Assembly (NCBI GenBank): GCA_963813345.1
Contig: CAWEYR010000028.1
Location: forward strand, 469,161-533,160
Length of the DNA stretch: 64,000 nt
Direction of reading: 5' to 3'
Source: CAWDDA01 sp963813345
Lineage (GTDB): Bacteria > Acidobacteriota > Blastocatellia > RBC074
Positions 17,569 through 27,115 of the stretch are shown here, piece after piece. Numbering within the stretch: the first letter of the stretch is position 1; each line of letters opens with the position of its first letter. The translations under genes and the position numbers were made by a program. Under the pieces are notes generated by a model. The model was not told the origin of the DNA, did not search any database, and saw only the letters and a list, made by a program, of their open reading frames with translations.

Positions 17569-18372
17569 ATGTTAGATCTTGCTGGAGTTATTGAACCCGG
17601 CTCGCGAGACGAAGAACTTCTTCGACAAATCGACCCAAGCCGGCTCCCTCGCCATATAGCTGTAATAATGGACGGCAACGGGCGCTGGGCCAAGCGCAAG
17701 CATTTGCCGCGAGTTGCAGGACATCGCGCGGGTGTGGAAGCTGTTCGCGCTACAGTTGAGACTTGCGCGCGACTGGGTATCAATGCCCTGACACTCTACG
17801 CATTCTCTGTCGAAAACTGGAAGCGTCCACCGTTCGAGATCGAAGCGCTGATGACTTTTCTCAAGGAGTATCTGCGCAAAGAACTTGAAAGCATTCATCG
17901 AAACAACATTCGGTTCGAAACAATCGGCCGCGTCAGCGAGCTCGAGGAGTCGGTTCAATTTGAGCTGCGCTCAGCGATTCGCAAAACCGCAAATAACAGC
18001 GGAATGGTCCTCAACGTCGCTCTCAATTATGGCGGCCGCGTCGAAATAGTGGATGCGTGCCGCAGGCTGCTTGATAAATGCCTTGCCGAGGGACGGCTGC
18101 CCGAGACGATTACTGAATCTGACATTCAGCGGCTGCTGTATACATCGAATCTTCCTGATCCCGACCTGCTGATTCGCACGAGCGGTGAGCTTCGTATCAG
18201 CAACTTCCTGCTCTGGCAGATTGCATACGCTGAGATCTACGTGACCGATGTTCTCTGGCCTGATTTCCGGCGAACGGACCTATTCAACGCAATCATCGAC
18301 TTTCAGAAACGCGATCGGCGCTATGGTGGTCTGAACGACGGGTCTGTGCGTGCCGTCGTGAATGCAAAATGA
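17569..18372 (+). CDS. uppS: Undecaprenyl diphosphate synthase
   Basis: cis-Prenyltransferase that builds the C55 undecaprenyl carrier for cell-wall synthesis from farnesyl diphosphate and isopentenyl diphosphate. The signature HIAVIMDGNGRWAKRK contains the catalytic Asp35; GHRAGVEAVRATVETC, LTLYAFSVENWKRP and the C-terminal PDLLIRTSGELRISNFLLWQ are all conserved family blocks, as is the final YAEIYVTDVLWPDF. It has 267 residues, slightly longer at the N-terminus than the family average. The start ATG at 17569 lies 15 bp after truA; cdsA follows after 24 bp. The uppS-cdsA-dxr-rseP order is a widely conserved bacterial cluster. Confidence 0.96.
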   Translation: MLDLAGVIEPGSRDEELLRQIDPSRLPRHIAVIMDGNGRWAKRKHLPRVAGHRAGVEAVRATVETCARLGINALTLYAFSVENWKRPPFEIEALMTFLKEYLRKELESIHRNNIRFETIGRVSELEESVQFELRSAIRKTANNSGMVLNVALNYGGRVEIVDACRRLLDKCLAEGRLPETITESDIQRLLYTSNLPDPDLLIRTSGELRISNFLLWQIAYAEIYVTDVLWPDFRRTDLFNAIIDFQKRDRRYGGLNDGSVRAVVNAK

Positions 18373-18396
18373 CCAGGCCGAATTGACTTCCGCCAG

Positions 18397-19212
18397 ATGA
18401 TCCGCATCCTCACTGCGATCGTTTTTCTCCCCATCCTGTTTGCCACTATATGGCACCCGAATCCATTGTTTTTTGCGGGGCTCGCGACGGCGGCGATTCT
18501 GCTCGGCATGAACGAGTTCTGCACGCTTGCATCGAACGTCATATCTCCAGGTACCAGGGTCCTCGCTCTCGTGGTGTCGGCAGCAATCTGTGCCGCAGCG
18601 TACTTTGACAATCTCGGCCTCTTTGGCGCGATGATCCTGATTCTGATCGTCGGGGATCACGTTCTGAAACTTGCGCACGAGCCGGATCTTCCGAAAATGC
18701 TCCCCTCGTCGGCGGCTCCTGTCTTCGGCGTGGTTTATGTTGCATTGCTCAGTGGCTTCATTATCTCGCTTCGCGTCATCGACAGTCCGATTCCAGACCT
18801 CGCGTCAAAGCTGCTTACACTTTTCTTTATTGTAGTCTTCGCCGGCGACACGTTTGCATACTACACAGGTCGAACTATTGGACGGCACAAGCTGGCTCCG
18901 CGGATCAGTCCAGGAAAGACAATCGAGGGAGCAATCGGCGGACTTGCAGGTAATGTCGCAGCGGGACTGATAGCGCACTACACATTCTTTCCCGAGTTGC
19001 CAATTGCGCACGCCGTACCGCTATGTCTTGTGATGGGGGTCCTCGGAATCCTCGGCGATCTTTACGAATCAATGCTCAAGCGTGGAGCACACGTGAAGGA
19101 TGCGGGTAAACTCGTACCGGGCCACGGCGGCGTGCTCGACCGCCTGGATAGCATGGTCTTTAATGCTCCGCTCCTGTATTACTATAGCCACTACTTCCTG
19201 CGGCAGCCCTGA
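18397..19212 (+). CDS. cdsA: Phosphatidate cytidylyltransferase
   Basis: Integral membrane enzyme that makes CDP-diacylglycerol from phosphatidic acid and CTP, the branch point to all phospholipids. It has 271 residues with about seven hydrophobic helices. The CDS signature is present near the C-terminus: KLAPRISPGKTIEGAIGG, then LGILGDLYESMLKRGAHVKDAG and LVPGHGGVLDRLDS, which contains the conserved catalytic and metal-binding residues. An N-terminal MIRILTAIVFLPILFA helix begins the protein. The gene is intact and tightly placed between uppS and dxr, so likely co-transcribed with both. Confidence 0.96.
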   Translation: MIRILTAIVFLPILFATIWHPNPLFFAGLATAAILLGMNEFCTLASNVISPGTRVLALVVSAAICAAAYFDNLGLFGAMILILIVGDHVLKLAHEPDLPKMLPSSAAPVFGVVYVALLSGFIISLRVIDSPIPDLASKLLTLFFIVVFAGDTFAYYTGRTIGRHKLAPRISPGKTIEGAIGGLAGNVAAGLIAHYTFFPELPIAHAVPLCLVMGVLGILGDLYESMLKRGAHVKDAGKLVPGHGGVLDRLDSMVFNAPLLYYYSHYFLRQP

Positions 19213-19256
19213 TGCGCTGGGGATAGGCTAGGGAGCCGGAGACATTGGGCGAATCT

Positions 19257-20498
19257 ATGAAACGTGTTGCGATCCTGGGATCGACAGGATCGATCGGCCG
19301 CAACAGCCTGCGTGTAATCGAAGAACTCGACAGAATGTTCGAAGTTGTCGCGCTCGGTGCGGGCTCAAATGTCGAGCTCCTCGCACAACAGATCGAGCGA
19401 CATCGACCTCGCCTTGTCTCGGTCACCGATGAAGACGCTCGCGACCGGCTCCTGCGTGAAATCAAAAAAAACAGTCTTGCTCATACGCCCTCGATAGCGA
19501 TCGGTGTAGACGGGTTGATCGAAGTTGCTACGATCGATGGCGTCGAGACTGTGATCAGCGCCGTAGTCGGTGCGCGAGGGCTCGTTCCGACTCTCCGCGC
19601 GCTCGAAGCCGGGCGTCGTGTGGCACTCGCTAACAAAGAGACCCTCGTGATTGCCGGCGAAATCATGAAGAGGGCTGCAACAAGGGCAGGTGCCGAGCTG
19701 CTTCCCGTTGACAGCGAACATAATGCATTGCACCAGTGTCTGCGGGGTGCGCGACACTCGGAAGTGAGAAGGCTCATTCTGACCGCATCGGGTGGTCCTT
19801 TCAGAAGAGCTTCGCGGGATGCGATCGAGAATGCCACAACAACCGAGGCACTCAACCATCCGACCTGGAGAATGGGTGAAAAGATCACGATCGATTCTGC
19901 GACACTAATGAACAAAGGCCTGGAAGTCATCGAGGCTCACTGGCTTTTCGATTTTTCGCCGGAATCGATCGATGTCATAGTCCACCCGCAATCTGTAGTC
20001 CATTCAATGATCGAGTATGTCGATGGATCGGTGATCGCTCAGATGGGGGTCACTGATATGCGGCATGCAATTCAATACGCGCTTACCTATCCGGACCGGT
20101 ACAAGTGTTCATTGCCACCATTGGACCTGGCGCTGCTCAGCAGACTCGAGTTCGAAGCACCGGACACCGAGCGTTTTCCGTGTTTGAAGCTGGCATACGA
20201 AGCGCTTGCGACTGGGAAGACGATGCCCGCCGTACTGAATGCAGCAAATGAAGTCGCGGTAGCTGCATTCCTGGAAAACAGGATCAAGTTTGGAGATATT
20301 CCGCGATTGATCAACGCTGCGTGCAGTGCGCACACCCCGGTTCCCGCCGATTCTCTCGATGACGTCCTGCGGGCGGATGGATGGGCAAGGCAGTTTGTTG
20401 GTGAAAGAGTGAGAGGCAGCGTACCGACCCTCGGGAGCGCCGGTCTGGAGCGCCGGCCTCCAGCCGGCCGCGAGCCGCGAAGCGTGCGAGTCTTATGA
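19257..20498 (+). CDS. dxr: 1-deoxy-D-xylulose 5-phosphate reductoisomerase with repeat-derived tail
   Basis: Second enzyme of the MEP isoprenoid pathway. The NADPH-binding motif is ILGSTGSIGRNSL at the N-terminus, ANKETLVIAG and LPVDSEHNALHQ carry substrate and metal contacts, and GEKITIDSATLMNKGLEVIE and HPQSVVHSMIEYVDGS are conserved blocks. I take ATG 19257 as start; TTG 19245 is possible. The core of about 389 residues matches the usual length of about 390-400. The last roughly 24 residues, from VPT onward (rich in Arg, Gly and Pro), are encoded by a type C palindrome that also supplies the TGA stop. The tail is probably tolerated since it lies beyond the conserved C-terminal domain. Confidence 0.95.
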   Translation: MKRVAILGSTGSIGRNSLRVIEELDRMFEVVALGAGSNVELLAQQIERHRPRLVSVTDEDARDRLLREIKKNSLAHTPSIAIGVDGLIEVATIDGVETVISAVVGARGLVPTLRALEAGRRVALANKETLVIAGEIMKRAATRAGAELLPVDSEHNALHQCLRGARHSEVRRLILTASGGPFRRASRDAIENATTTEALNHPTWRMGEKITIDSATLMNKGLEVIEAHWLFDFSPESIDVIVHPQSVVHSMIEYVDGSVIAQMGVTDMRHAIQYALTYPDRYKCSLPPLDLALLSRLEFEAPDTERFPCLKLAYEALATGKTMPAVLNAANEVAVAAFLENRIKFGDIPRLINAACSAHTPVPADSLDDVLRADGWARQFVGERVRGSVPTLGSAGLERRPPAGREPRSVRVL

Positions 20499-20566
20499 CA
20501 GATGAAGACTCGCACGATTCGCGGCTCGCGGCTCGTGGCCGGTCTGGAGACCGGCGCTCCCAGGGT
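20427..20566. repeat. Type C palindrome fused to the dxr 3' end
   Basis: Outer arms ACCCTCGGGAGCGCCGG and CCGGCGCTCCCAGGGT, inner arms around GCGAAGCGTGCGAGTCTT and its complement. It encodes the C-terminal tail of DXR. Two more copies are found at 25236 and 30960. Confidence 0.93.
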
Positions 20567-20640
20567 GCCTAAATTTGACTCTCCTCCGGGTGTGCCATAG
20601 ACTTTGAGATTGCGGGAAGTATAAGAGAGGTGTCTTTTCT

Positions 20641-22011
20641 GTGGGTTATGTAGCATTTATCATTATTCTTTGTGCGATGGTGGTCATACATGAGTTTGGC
20701 CATTTCATCGTTGCAAAGCTGCTGGGTATCTCGGTCGAAACATTCTCAGTTGGTTTTGGCCCGCGACTTCTGGGATTTCGAATCGGCGAAACAGATTACC
20801 GGTTGAGCGCGATTCCACTCGGAGGCTATGTCAAGTTTCGTGGTGAGAACCTCGAAATGATTCAGGGCAAGAGCGAAGGTTCGATCGATGAATTCCTGGC
20901 TCATCCGAAGTGGAAACGCTTCCTCGTGGCGATCGCCGGCCCGGCCTTTAATATCGCGACGGCACTTCTCATTCCGATGACCGCGATTCTTATCGGATTT
21001 CAGGACAGCACCTTCCTTGCTCAGCCGGTCAAGGTCGGACTCGTACGCCCCGGTTCGGCCGCAGAAGCCGCTGGCCTGCAACGCGGTGATCGCATTCTTT
21101 CCTATAGTGACAATCAGCATCCGAACTGGGAGGATTTTCTTCTCGATGTGCGCCTGCGACCTAACGAAGAGATCCCGCTGAAGATCGATCGTGGGGGACA
21201 GATCGTCGATTCGGTTGTCAGGGTCAAGGCAGAGACTTTCGATAAAGAGCAGGTCGGGACGATTGGAATTGAACCCTATCAGGATCATGTGCGCGTCGAC
21301 AGGGTCAGCAATGACTCACCAGCCGCCCGTGCCGGGCTTCAGGCCGGCGATAGGATAGTCGCAATTGAAGGTGAGCCGGTGATGTCGGAGAGTCAGTTTC
21401 GGGAGAGCCTCAAGAGTTCCAATGGACAACCGATCACGCTCAAGGTCGATCGCAGCGGTCAAACCGTCGAGTTGAAAGCAGCCCCTTTCCGTGATCAGGA
21501 ATCGGGCGATTACCGGCTGGGCATCATTCTCGGTCGGACAAGCTACGTCAAGACTTCCTCACTCGCGGTAGCATTCCGCTATGCAGTGGACTACAACTGG
21601 CGGATTCTTCGCCTGACGGGAGTTTTCCTCAAGCAGGTGTTTGCCGGGAAACGCTCAGCGCGCGGTGCGGTTGCAGGTCCAATAGGGATTGCACAGGCCA
21701 CGAAGGAGCAGTACGAGCTTGGGGGCTGGGCAGCGACGATTGAGCTGATGGGAATGTTGAGCCTTAATCTCGGCGTGTTGAATCTGCTTCCCATACCGGT
21801 GCTCGACGGCGGTGTCATCGTTCTGATCCTGATCGAGGCACTTCTGGGCCTCGTGGGAATCACGATGTCGATGAATGTCCGAGAGAGGATCCAACAGGTC
21901 GGCTTTGTGATCGTGATGTTGATCATGGGGTTCGCCATCTTCAACGACGTCTTTAAGCTGGGAGAGCGCTGGTTCAGCTCTCCTCCAGCGCAGCAACAAA
22001 CTAACAAGTAG
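20641..22011 (+). CDS. rseP: Site-2 intramembrane metalloprotease RseP
   Basis: Membrane zinc protease that cleaves anti-sigma factors and remnant signal peptides within the bilayer. The zinc motif HEFGH is at residues 17-21 in the first helix, and the second metal-binding motif is in NLLPIPVLDGGVI near the C-terminus. Two PDZ domains lie between (VRPGSAAEAAGLQRGDRI and VSNDSPAARAGLQAGDRIV), as in Escherichia coli RseP. It has 456 residues and at least four hydrophobic helices. The start is GTG at 20641. It comes after dxr, separated by the type C palindrome, completing the conserved cluster. A type B palindrome starts 7 bp after its stop. Confidence 0.95.
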   Translation: MGYVAFIIILCAMVVIHEFGHFIVAKLLGISVETFSVGFGPRLLGFRIGETDYRLSAIPLGGYVKFRGENLEMIQGKSEGSIDEFLAHPKWKRFLVAIAGPAFNIATALLIPMTAILIGFQDSTFLAQPVKVGLVRPGSAAEAAGLQRGDRILSYSDNQHPNWEDFLLDVRLRPNEEIPLKIDRGGQIVDSVVRVKAETFDKEQVGTIGIEPYQDHVRVDRVSNDSPAARAGLQAGDRIVAIEGEPVMSESQFRESLKSSNGQPITLKVDRSGQTVELKAAPFRDQESGDYRLGIILGRTSYVKTSSLAVAFRYAVDYNWRILRLTGVFLKQVFAGKRSARGAVAGPIGIAQATKEQYELGGWAATIELMGMLSLNLGVLNLLPIPVLDGGVIVLILIEALLGLVGITMSMNVRERIQQVGFVIVMLIMGFAIFNDVFKLGERWFSSPPAQQQTNK

Positions 22012-22017
22012 GGAAGT

Positions 22018-22122
22018 AGTGGCCAGTGGCCAGTGGTCGGTGGCCAGTGGTCAGTAGTCAGTAGCTGTCAGCAGCTAACAGCAAGCACTGACCACCGACC
22101 ACTGATCACTGGCCACTGATCT
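22018..22122. repeat. Type B palindrome
   Basis: Direct words of the form GTGGCCAGTGG and GTGGTCAGTAG on the left, and their complements (CACTGACCACCGACCACTG) on the right, around a short core GTCAGCAGCTAACAGC. It fills the gap between rseP and the first APC permease. Confidence 0.88.
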
Positions 22123-22134
22123 CTGGTTCTTCTT

Positions 22135-23646
22135 ATGGAACAAAAAGAAGGTTTTGTTCGTGGTCTTGGCCTGCTCGATTCGACGATGATCGTGGCCGGC
22201 TCGATGATCGGCTCAGGCATCTTCATCGTTTCCGCCGACATCGCTCGACAGGTGGGCTCGCCCGGCTGGTTGCTGGTCGTTTGGATCATCACCGGATTGC
22301 TGACGCTCATGGCTGCGCTCAGTTACGGTGAGCTTGCCGCGATGATGCCGAAGGCGGGCGGCCAGTATGTCTACCTGCGTGAAGCCTTCTCTCCGCTTTG
22401 GGGATTCCTTTATGGATGGACCCTCTTTTGCGTGATTCAGACGGGAACGATCGCGGCGGTCGCGGTTGGTTTTGCACGATATCTCGGCGTTCTATGGCCC
22501 GCGGTCTCTGAAGACAATTACATCATATCTCCGATGCGGCTTGGATCAGGCTATGCGCTTTCGCTTTCAACAGCGCAGCTTGTCGGCGTTTTGATGATCG
22601 CACTGCTGACGTGGATGAACACGCGCGGGTTGAAACTCGGCAAGCTGGTCCAGAATGTCTTCACCGTAGCAAAGACCGGAGCATTGATTGCACTGATTGT
22701 TCTGGGTGTGATTATCGGATGGAACGCAGATGCGGTAGCGGCGAACTTCGGCGATCTGTGGACGGTACGGGGAACTCTGCAGGATGTTGGCGACGGGTTG
22801 ACGGCGGCGGCTGCATTCGGGCTCTTTGTCGGCATTTGCGTTGCGCAGACAAATTCACTCTTTTCCGCCGATGCATGGCACAACATCACGTTCACAGCAG
22901 GAGAGGTCAAAGATCCGAAACGGAACATTCCGCTGTCGCTCGCATTCGGAACTTTTCTGGTGATCGGGTTGTATCTTCTCGCGAATATCGCCTACCTGGT
23001 GACACTTCCGCTGACTGCAATTCAACAGGTTCCCAGCGATCGAGTCGCTTCGGCAACAGCAGACGTTATATTTCCGGGATCGGGCGCTGTGATGATGGCG
23101 ATCGCCATCATGATCTCAACGTTCGGGTGCAACAACGGACTGATCCTGACGGGCGCTCGCGCCTACTATGCGATGGCAAAGGACGGTCTATTCTTTCGCG
23201 CAGCTGGCGATCTCAACAGTTTTCACGTTCCTGCGTGGGGACTGGTGATTCAGGGAATCTGGGCGGCAGTACTCGTATTGCCGCGCACGGTGAGGTCAGT
23301 TGATGCGGCGGGCGTGCCCACAGCTTACGGAAATCTTTATGGCAATCTGCTGACCTACGTTATCTGTGCAGCGCTGATCTTCTATATTCTGACGATTGCG
23401 GGAATCTTTCGGCTGCGACGCACGCGGCCGGAAGCCGAGCGTCCGTATCGGGCCTTTGGATATCCAGTGATACCCGCGCTTTATATAGTTGGCGCGAGCG
23501 TGATTTTGATTGTGCTCTTCGTTTATCAATGGCAGATCACGTGGCCCGGACTGATCATCGCCGCCACCGGATTTCCGGTTTATTACTTCTGGCGTTCGGT
23601 CGCGCGGAGACGAGGCCGGGAGGCGGCAGAGGCGATCGGGGATTGA
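22135..23646 (+). CDS. APC-superfamily amino-acid permease
   Basis: Twelve-helix transporter of 503 residues in the inner membrane, expected to move amino acids with protons or by exchange. The helix 1 unwound motif is MIVAGSMIGSGIFIVSADIA, the family's substrate-binding signature. Later motifs include ALSYGELAAMMPKAGGQYVYLREAF (helix 2 to 3) and FSADAWHNITFTAGEVKDPKRNIPLSL (helix 6 region), and the cytoplasmic RLRRTRPEAERPYRAFGYP before the last helices. This pattern is closest to LAT-type/SLC7-like members. The start is ATG at 22135; I do not see a strong Shine-Dalgarno sequence, and the type B palindrome is directly upstream. The next gene is a second permease; a separate RBS before it allows independent translation. 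Confidence 0.85.
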   Translation: MEQKEGFVRGLGLLDSTMIVAGSMIGSGIFIVSADIARQVGSPGWLLVVWIITGLLTLMAALSYGELAAMMPKAGGQYVYLREAFSPLWGFLYGWTLFCVIQTGTIAAVAVGFARYLGVLWPAVSEDNYIISPMRLGSGYALSLSTAQLVGVLMIALLTWMNTRGLKLGKLVQNVFTVAKTGALIALIVLGVIIGWNADAVAANFGDLWTVRGTLQDVGDGLTAAAAFGLFVGICVAQTNSLFSADAWHNITFTAGEVKDPKRNIPLSLAFGTFLVIGLYLLANIAYLVTLPLTAIQQVPSDRVASATADVIFPGSGAVMMAIAIMISTFGCNNGLILTGARAYYAMAKDGLFFRAAGDLNSFHVPAWGLVIQGIWAAVLVLPRTVRSVDAAGVPTAYGNLYGNLLTYVICAALIFYILTIAGIFRLRRTRPEAERPYRAFGYPVIPALYIVGASVILIVLFVYQWQITWPGLIIAATGFPVYYFWRSVARRRGREAAEAIGD

Positions 23647-23757
23647 CCGGCATCTCCCTTCGAGTTTAGAGTTAGCGCCATTCAAAACCGCGCGGAACGT
23701 TGGCTTCATCTCTTCGGTAGTTCCGCCGGAGAATCTCATCTTAACCAGGAGGCCTTG

Positions 23758-25228
23758 ATGGCAAATATGATGGCGAGGAAATCGATCGCTGCGCTCAAAG
23801 CGGAGGCGGCGACTGGCGGTGAGCACGGCCTCAAGCGAACGCTTTCGGCAATGAATCTGGTTTCGCTTGGAATCGGAGCGATCATTGGCGCGGGTATTTT
23901 CGTGCTTACCGGCTCGGCGGCGGGAAATTATGCCGGCCCTTCGATTGCTCTCTCATTTGTACTGGGTGGCATTGCGTGCGCCTTCGCAGGATTGTGTTAT
24001 GCCGAAATGGCATCGACCGTGCCGATAGCGGGCAGCGCTTACACATATGCCTACGCAACTATGGGCGAGTTCGTCGCCTGGATCATCGGCTGGGACCTGA
24101 TTCTTGAATACTCGCTCGGAGCGGTGACCGTTGCGATCGGATGGTCGGGCTACGTTGTCAGCTTCCTCAAGAGTCTCGGAATAGTTCTGCCTGAGCGTTT
24201 GACATCGGCACCGCTTAAGTTTGATCCGATTTCGGGTGTTTGGGAGCAGACAGGAGCACTGATTAATATTCCTGCGATGCTGATTATCGTGATCGTAACC
24301 GCTCTGCTGGTGATCGGTATTCAGGAATCGGCGAACGTCAACAACTATGATCGTAGTCATCAAGGTTGCGATCGTACTGATCTTTATCGTTGCGGGTATC
24401 GGGTTCGTGAGTACCGCGAACTGGGTAACGCCGGCTAATCCAACCGGTGCCTTCATACCACCGAACACCGGAAACTTCGGTGAGTTTGGCTGGAGCGGTG
24501 TGCTTCGGGGAGCGGGGGTGGTGTTCTTCGCCTTCATCGGTTTCGATGCGGTATCGACCGCGGCGCAGGAAGCCAGAAATCCGCAAAAGGATATGCCGCT
24601 CGGAATCATGGGCTCACTGGTCGTCTGCACAATACTGTATGTGCTGGTCGCTATCGTATTGACGGGCGTTGTTCCTTACACCAGCCTCAAGGTACCGGAT
24701 CCGATTGCAGTCGGAATCGATGCTCTTGGAATGACGTGGCTCGCGATCCCAATCAAGCTTGGAGCGATTGCGGGATTGAGCTCAGTGATTCTGGTGATGT
24801 TGCTGGGGCAGCCGCGAATCTTCTATTCGATGGCGAATGATGGATTGCTTCCACGATTCTTTGCGAAGGTGCATCCGAAATTCCGGACGCCTTACATAAC
24901 AACGTTGATCACCGGTGTAATCGTGATGATCGCGGCGGGCTTGCTTCCGATTGGAATTGTCGGTGAGCTTGTCAGCATCGGAACGCTTTTCGCATTTGCA
25001 GTTGTCTGCGTAGGCGTTCTCGTTCTCCGAATTACGCAGCCTGAAGTTGAAAGGCCGTTCAAGACTCCCTGGGTGTATTTTGTTGCGCCTGCAGGTGCCT
25101 TGTCGGCTTTCCTGCTGATGGCCGGGTTGCCGCTGGATACGTGGTATCGGCTGGCGATCTGGCTGGTGATCGGGCTGGTGATTTACTTCGTCTACGGAGC
25201 AAGACACAGCCGACTGGGGAACAAGTAG
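23758..25228 (+). CDS. APC-superfamily amino-acid permease (one frameshift)
   Basis: Second permease of the APC superfamily, of the cationic amino-acid transporter type. ATG 23758 follows AGGAGG with proper spacing; a TTG three bases earlier is less likely. Helix 1 carries LVSLGIGAIIGAGIFVLTGSAAG; the next block is LCYAEMASTVPIAGSAYTYAYAT and WDLILEYSLGAVTVAIG. The frame breaks at about 24345: GIQESANVNN continues as MIVVIKVAIVLIFIVAG in another frame, then FAFIGFDAVSTAAQEARNP and RIFYSMANDGLLPRFFAKVHP. Joined length is about 490 residues. Only one to two bases separate the two parts, so this is probably a sequence error. A type C palindrome starts 8 bp after its stop. Confidence 0.85.
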
Positions 25229-25235
25229 TAACTGA

Positions 25236-25351
25236 GGAGCGCCGGTCTCCGACCGGCCACGAGCCGCGAAGCGTGCGAGTCTTGGAAAGTCCTTGTGCTG
25301 AAGACTCGCACGCTTCGCGGCTCGTGGCCGGTCTGGAGACCGGCGCTCCCA
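25236..25351. repeat. Type C palindrome
   Basis: Arms GGAGCGCCGGTCTCCGACCGG and CCGGTCTGGAGACCGGCGCTCC, with inner arms around GAGCCGCGAAGCGTGCGAG and its complement. It lies between the convergent permease and CxxCH genes. A further partial arm (ACCGGCGCTCTCCTGG) extends to about 25368. Confidence 0.92.
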
Positions 25352-25370
25352 GGACCGGCGCTCTCCTGGG

Positions 25371-26113
25371 TTACTTCAATGCTGCCATCTTTGCCGAGAG
25401 TTTGCCGTCATCGTGGCAGGACATGCAGGTGATGCTCGAGCTCGCAGCTGACGCGGGATCACTCTTCCACTTCTTTGCTACGGTTCCGTACGGCGTATCC
25501 CCTGCTACTTCAATAATCTTGTCCAGATATTTCGCCAGCTCGTCGGTCCGGCCGGTGCGCTGAGCTGACATGTGCCAGACCGCCAAGCAACTCACCGCGC
25601 AAATGCAGTGGCAGCTTATCAACAGCAGGAGCCTGCTGTTTCCAGAGTATCTGGTAACTGTCATAAGCGCGTGACCAGGCTGCTGCACGAAGCTCTTTGG
25701 GAAGGCGGTCGGCAAAGAGGACATGCGTGCCTCCTACGACAGCGGCTACACCACCGTTTTCCGGTCCCAGCTTCTGCGCCTGAGAGATGCGATCGAGTGC
25801 AGTTTTGTAATGGCTGTTGAACTCATCATTGCGATTTGCTTCAAAAGCCTTGACCGCGCGGTACATCGCTGCACCACCACTCCAGGCGAGCAACTCCGCC
25901 TTTGAGCCCGGACGCTGCTCAAGGAGAACCTCGACGTTTTTCTCGCCGCGCGTTGAATCGTTCCATGTTATCGGCGAGGAAACCGGCAAACAGGTCTTCA
26001 CGCACAAGGGTATGGATTGTCAGTCGAGTCTCTGAGAGAGGTGGCTGCAGAGACTGGGCAATCGCAGCTCCAGCCAGGACAACGAGAAAGATACTTCTTT
26101 TTAGTAATCGCAT
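25371..26113 (-). CDS. Secreted protein ending in a CxxCH motif (frameshifted)
   Basis: Not recognised as a named family. ATG at 26113 has GGAGG upstream and begins a signal peptide (MRLLKRSIFLVVLAGAAIAQ). The next part reads LSETRLTIHTLVREDLFAGF, then after an indel near 25950 EKNVEVLLEQRPGSKAELLAW, AMYRAVKAFEANRNDEF and ISQAQKLGPENGGVAAVVGG, helix pairs that look like tetratricopeptide-type repeats, and QILWKQQAPAVDKLP. After a second indel near 25560 it ends RTDELAKYLDKIIEVAGD then TCMSCHDDGKLSAKMAALK. CMSCH is a c-type haem-binding motif, placed unusually close to the C-terminus. About 245 residues when joined. It may be a small periplasmic cytochrome or a protein that has kept a haem motif; the partner is unknown. 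Confidence 0.55.
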
Positions 26114-26323
26114 GTCAACCTCCGTATCGGATTGTCTCAAACCTCGTACGCATTCCCACCTAACGAGGTTCGGTCTTTTCAGCCACCTAAGATGCATCAA
26201 TCGCAGGCACTAGTCCAGACATTCGGTGCGGTCTTGCGGCCCGTCTCGCTCGGTCGTATGATTTGAGGCTGTCCTCATCGAGCTATGATCGGATTAACTT
26301 AGTATGTAATGGAGGAATGAACA

Positions 26324-26959
26324 ATGGCGTTGCGTATCGGTGATACCGTTCCCGATTTCAGTGCTGAAACGACAGAAGGCCCCGTGAGCTTTCACCAGTG
26401 GATTGGTGACAGCTGGGCCGTGCTTTTCTCACATCCAAAGGACTTTACGCCAGTCTGCACAACAGAGCTTGGCGAGGTTGCTCGCCTTAAACCTCAATTC
26501 GAGAAGCGAGGTGTTAAGGTCATTGGCCTGAGCGTCGATCCGGCCGATTCCCACAAACTCTGGGCGAAGGACATTGAGGAGACTCAAGGACACGCGCTCA
26601 ATTTCCCCCTGATTGCAGACTCGGACCGCAAAGTTTCGGACCTGTACGACATGATTCACCCGAATGCGAGCGAAACCTTCACGGTCCGCTCGGTCTTCAT
26701 CATAGGTCCGGACAAAAAGATAAAGGCGACGTTTACTTATCCCGCAAGCAGCGGACGCAACTTTGATGAGATTCTCCGTCTCATCGACTCGCTCCAGCTG
26801 ACGGCGAAATACAGTGTCGCGACTCCCGTGAACTGGAAGCAGGGCGAAGATTGCATCATCGTCCCAGCTGTTTCTGACGAAGCCGCCAAAGAAAAATTCC
26901 CCGGCGGCTGGAAGACGTTGAAACCGTACCTGCGAATTGTCCCGCAACCCGGGAAGTGA
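26324..26959 (+). CDS. 1-Cys peroxiredoxin (Prx6 type)
   Basis: Thiol peroxidase reducing hydrogen peroxide and organic hydroperoxides in the cytoplasm. The peroxidatic cysteine is Cys45 in HPKDFTPVCTTELGEV. Further family blocks are VKVIGLSVDPADSHKLWAKDI, FPLIADSDRKVSDLYDMI, RSVFIIGPDKKIKATFTYP and NFDEILRLIDSLQLT. The long C-terminal arm (VATPVNWKQGEDCIIVP to KPYLRIVPQPGK) is that of Prx6-type dimers. Its 211 residues fit the family. GGAGG precedes the ATG. The upstream neighbour is divergent. A composite palindrome begins 7 bp after the stop. Confidence 0.93.
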   Translation: MALRIGDTVPDFSAETTEGPVSFHQWIGDSWAVLFSHPKDFTPVCTTELGEVARLKPQFEKRGVKVIGLSVDPADSHKLWAKDIEETQGHALNFPLIADSDRKVSDLYDMIHPNASETFTVRSVFIIGPDKKIKATFTYPASSGRNFDEILRLIDSLQLTAKYSVATPVNWKQGEDCIIVPAVSDEAAKEKFPGGWKTLKPYLRIVPQPGK

Positions 26960-26965
26960 GGAGAT

Positions 26966-27105
26966 GGGGTCAGGGGTCGGGGGTCAGGAGTGCGGAGTAT
27001 GGATTTCAGGACTTGTCAGCTTGCTCGTTTAGATAGTTCAATATAACAAATGACAAGCTAAAGCTTGAACTCCATACTCCTGACCCTCCCCCGACCCCTG
27101 CACTC
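26966..27105. repeat. Composite palindrome (type B-like arms, type A core)
   Basis: Outer arms GGGGTCAGGGGTCGGGGGTCAGGAG and their complements GACCCTCCCCCGACCCC frame a degenerate type A hairpin (GACAAGCTAAAGCTTGAACTCC on the right). It lies between the convergent peroxiredoxin and SIS genes. Confidence 0.85.
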
Positions 27106-27115
27106 AGCCTCTCTT

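Noticed and set aside
20641..22011. Possible duplicate gene from the two PDZ repeats in rseP
   Set aside because: Two PDZ domains are normal for RseP.
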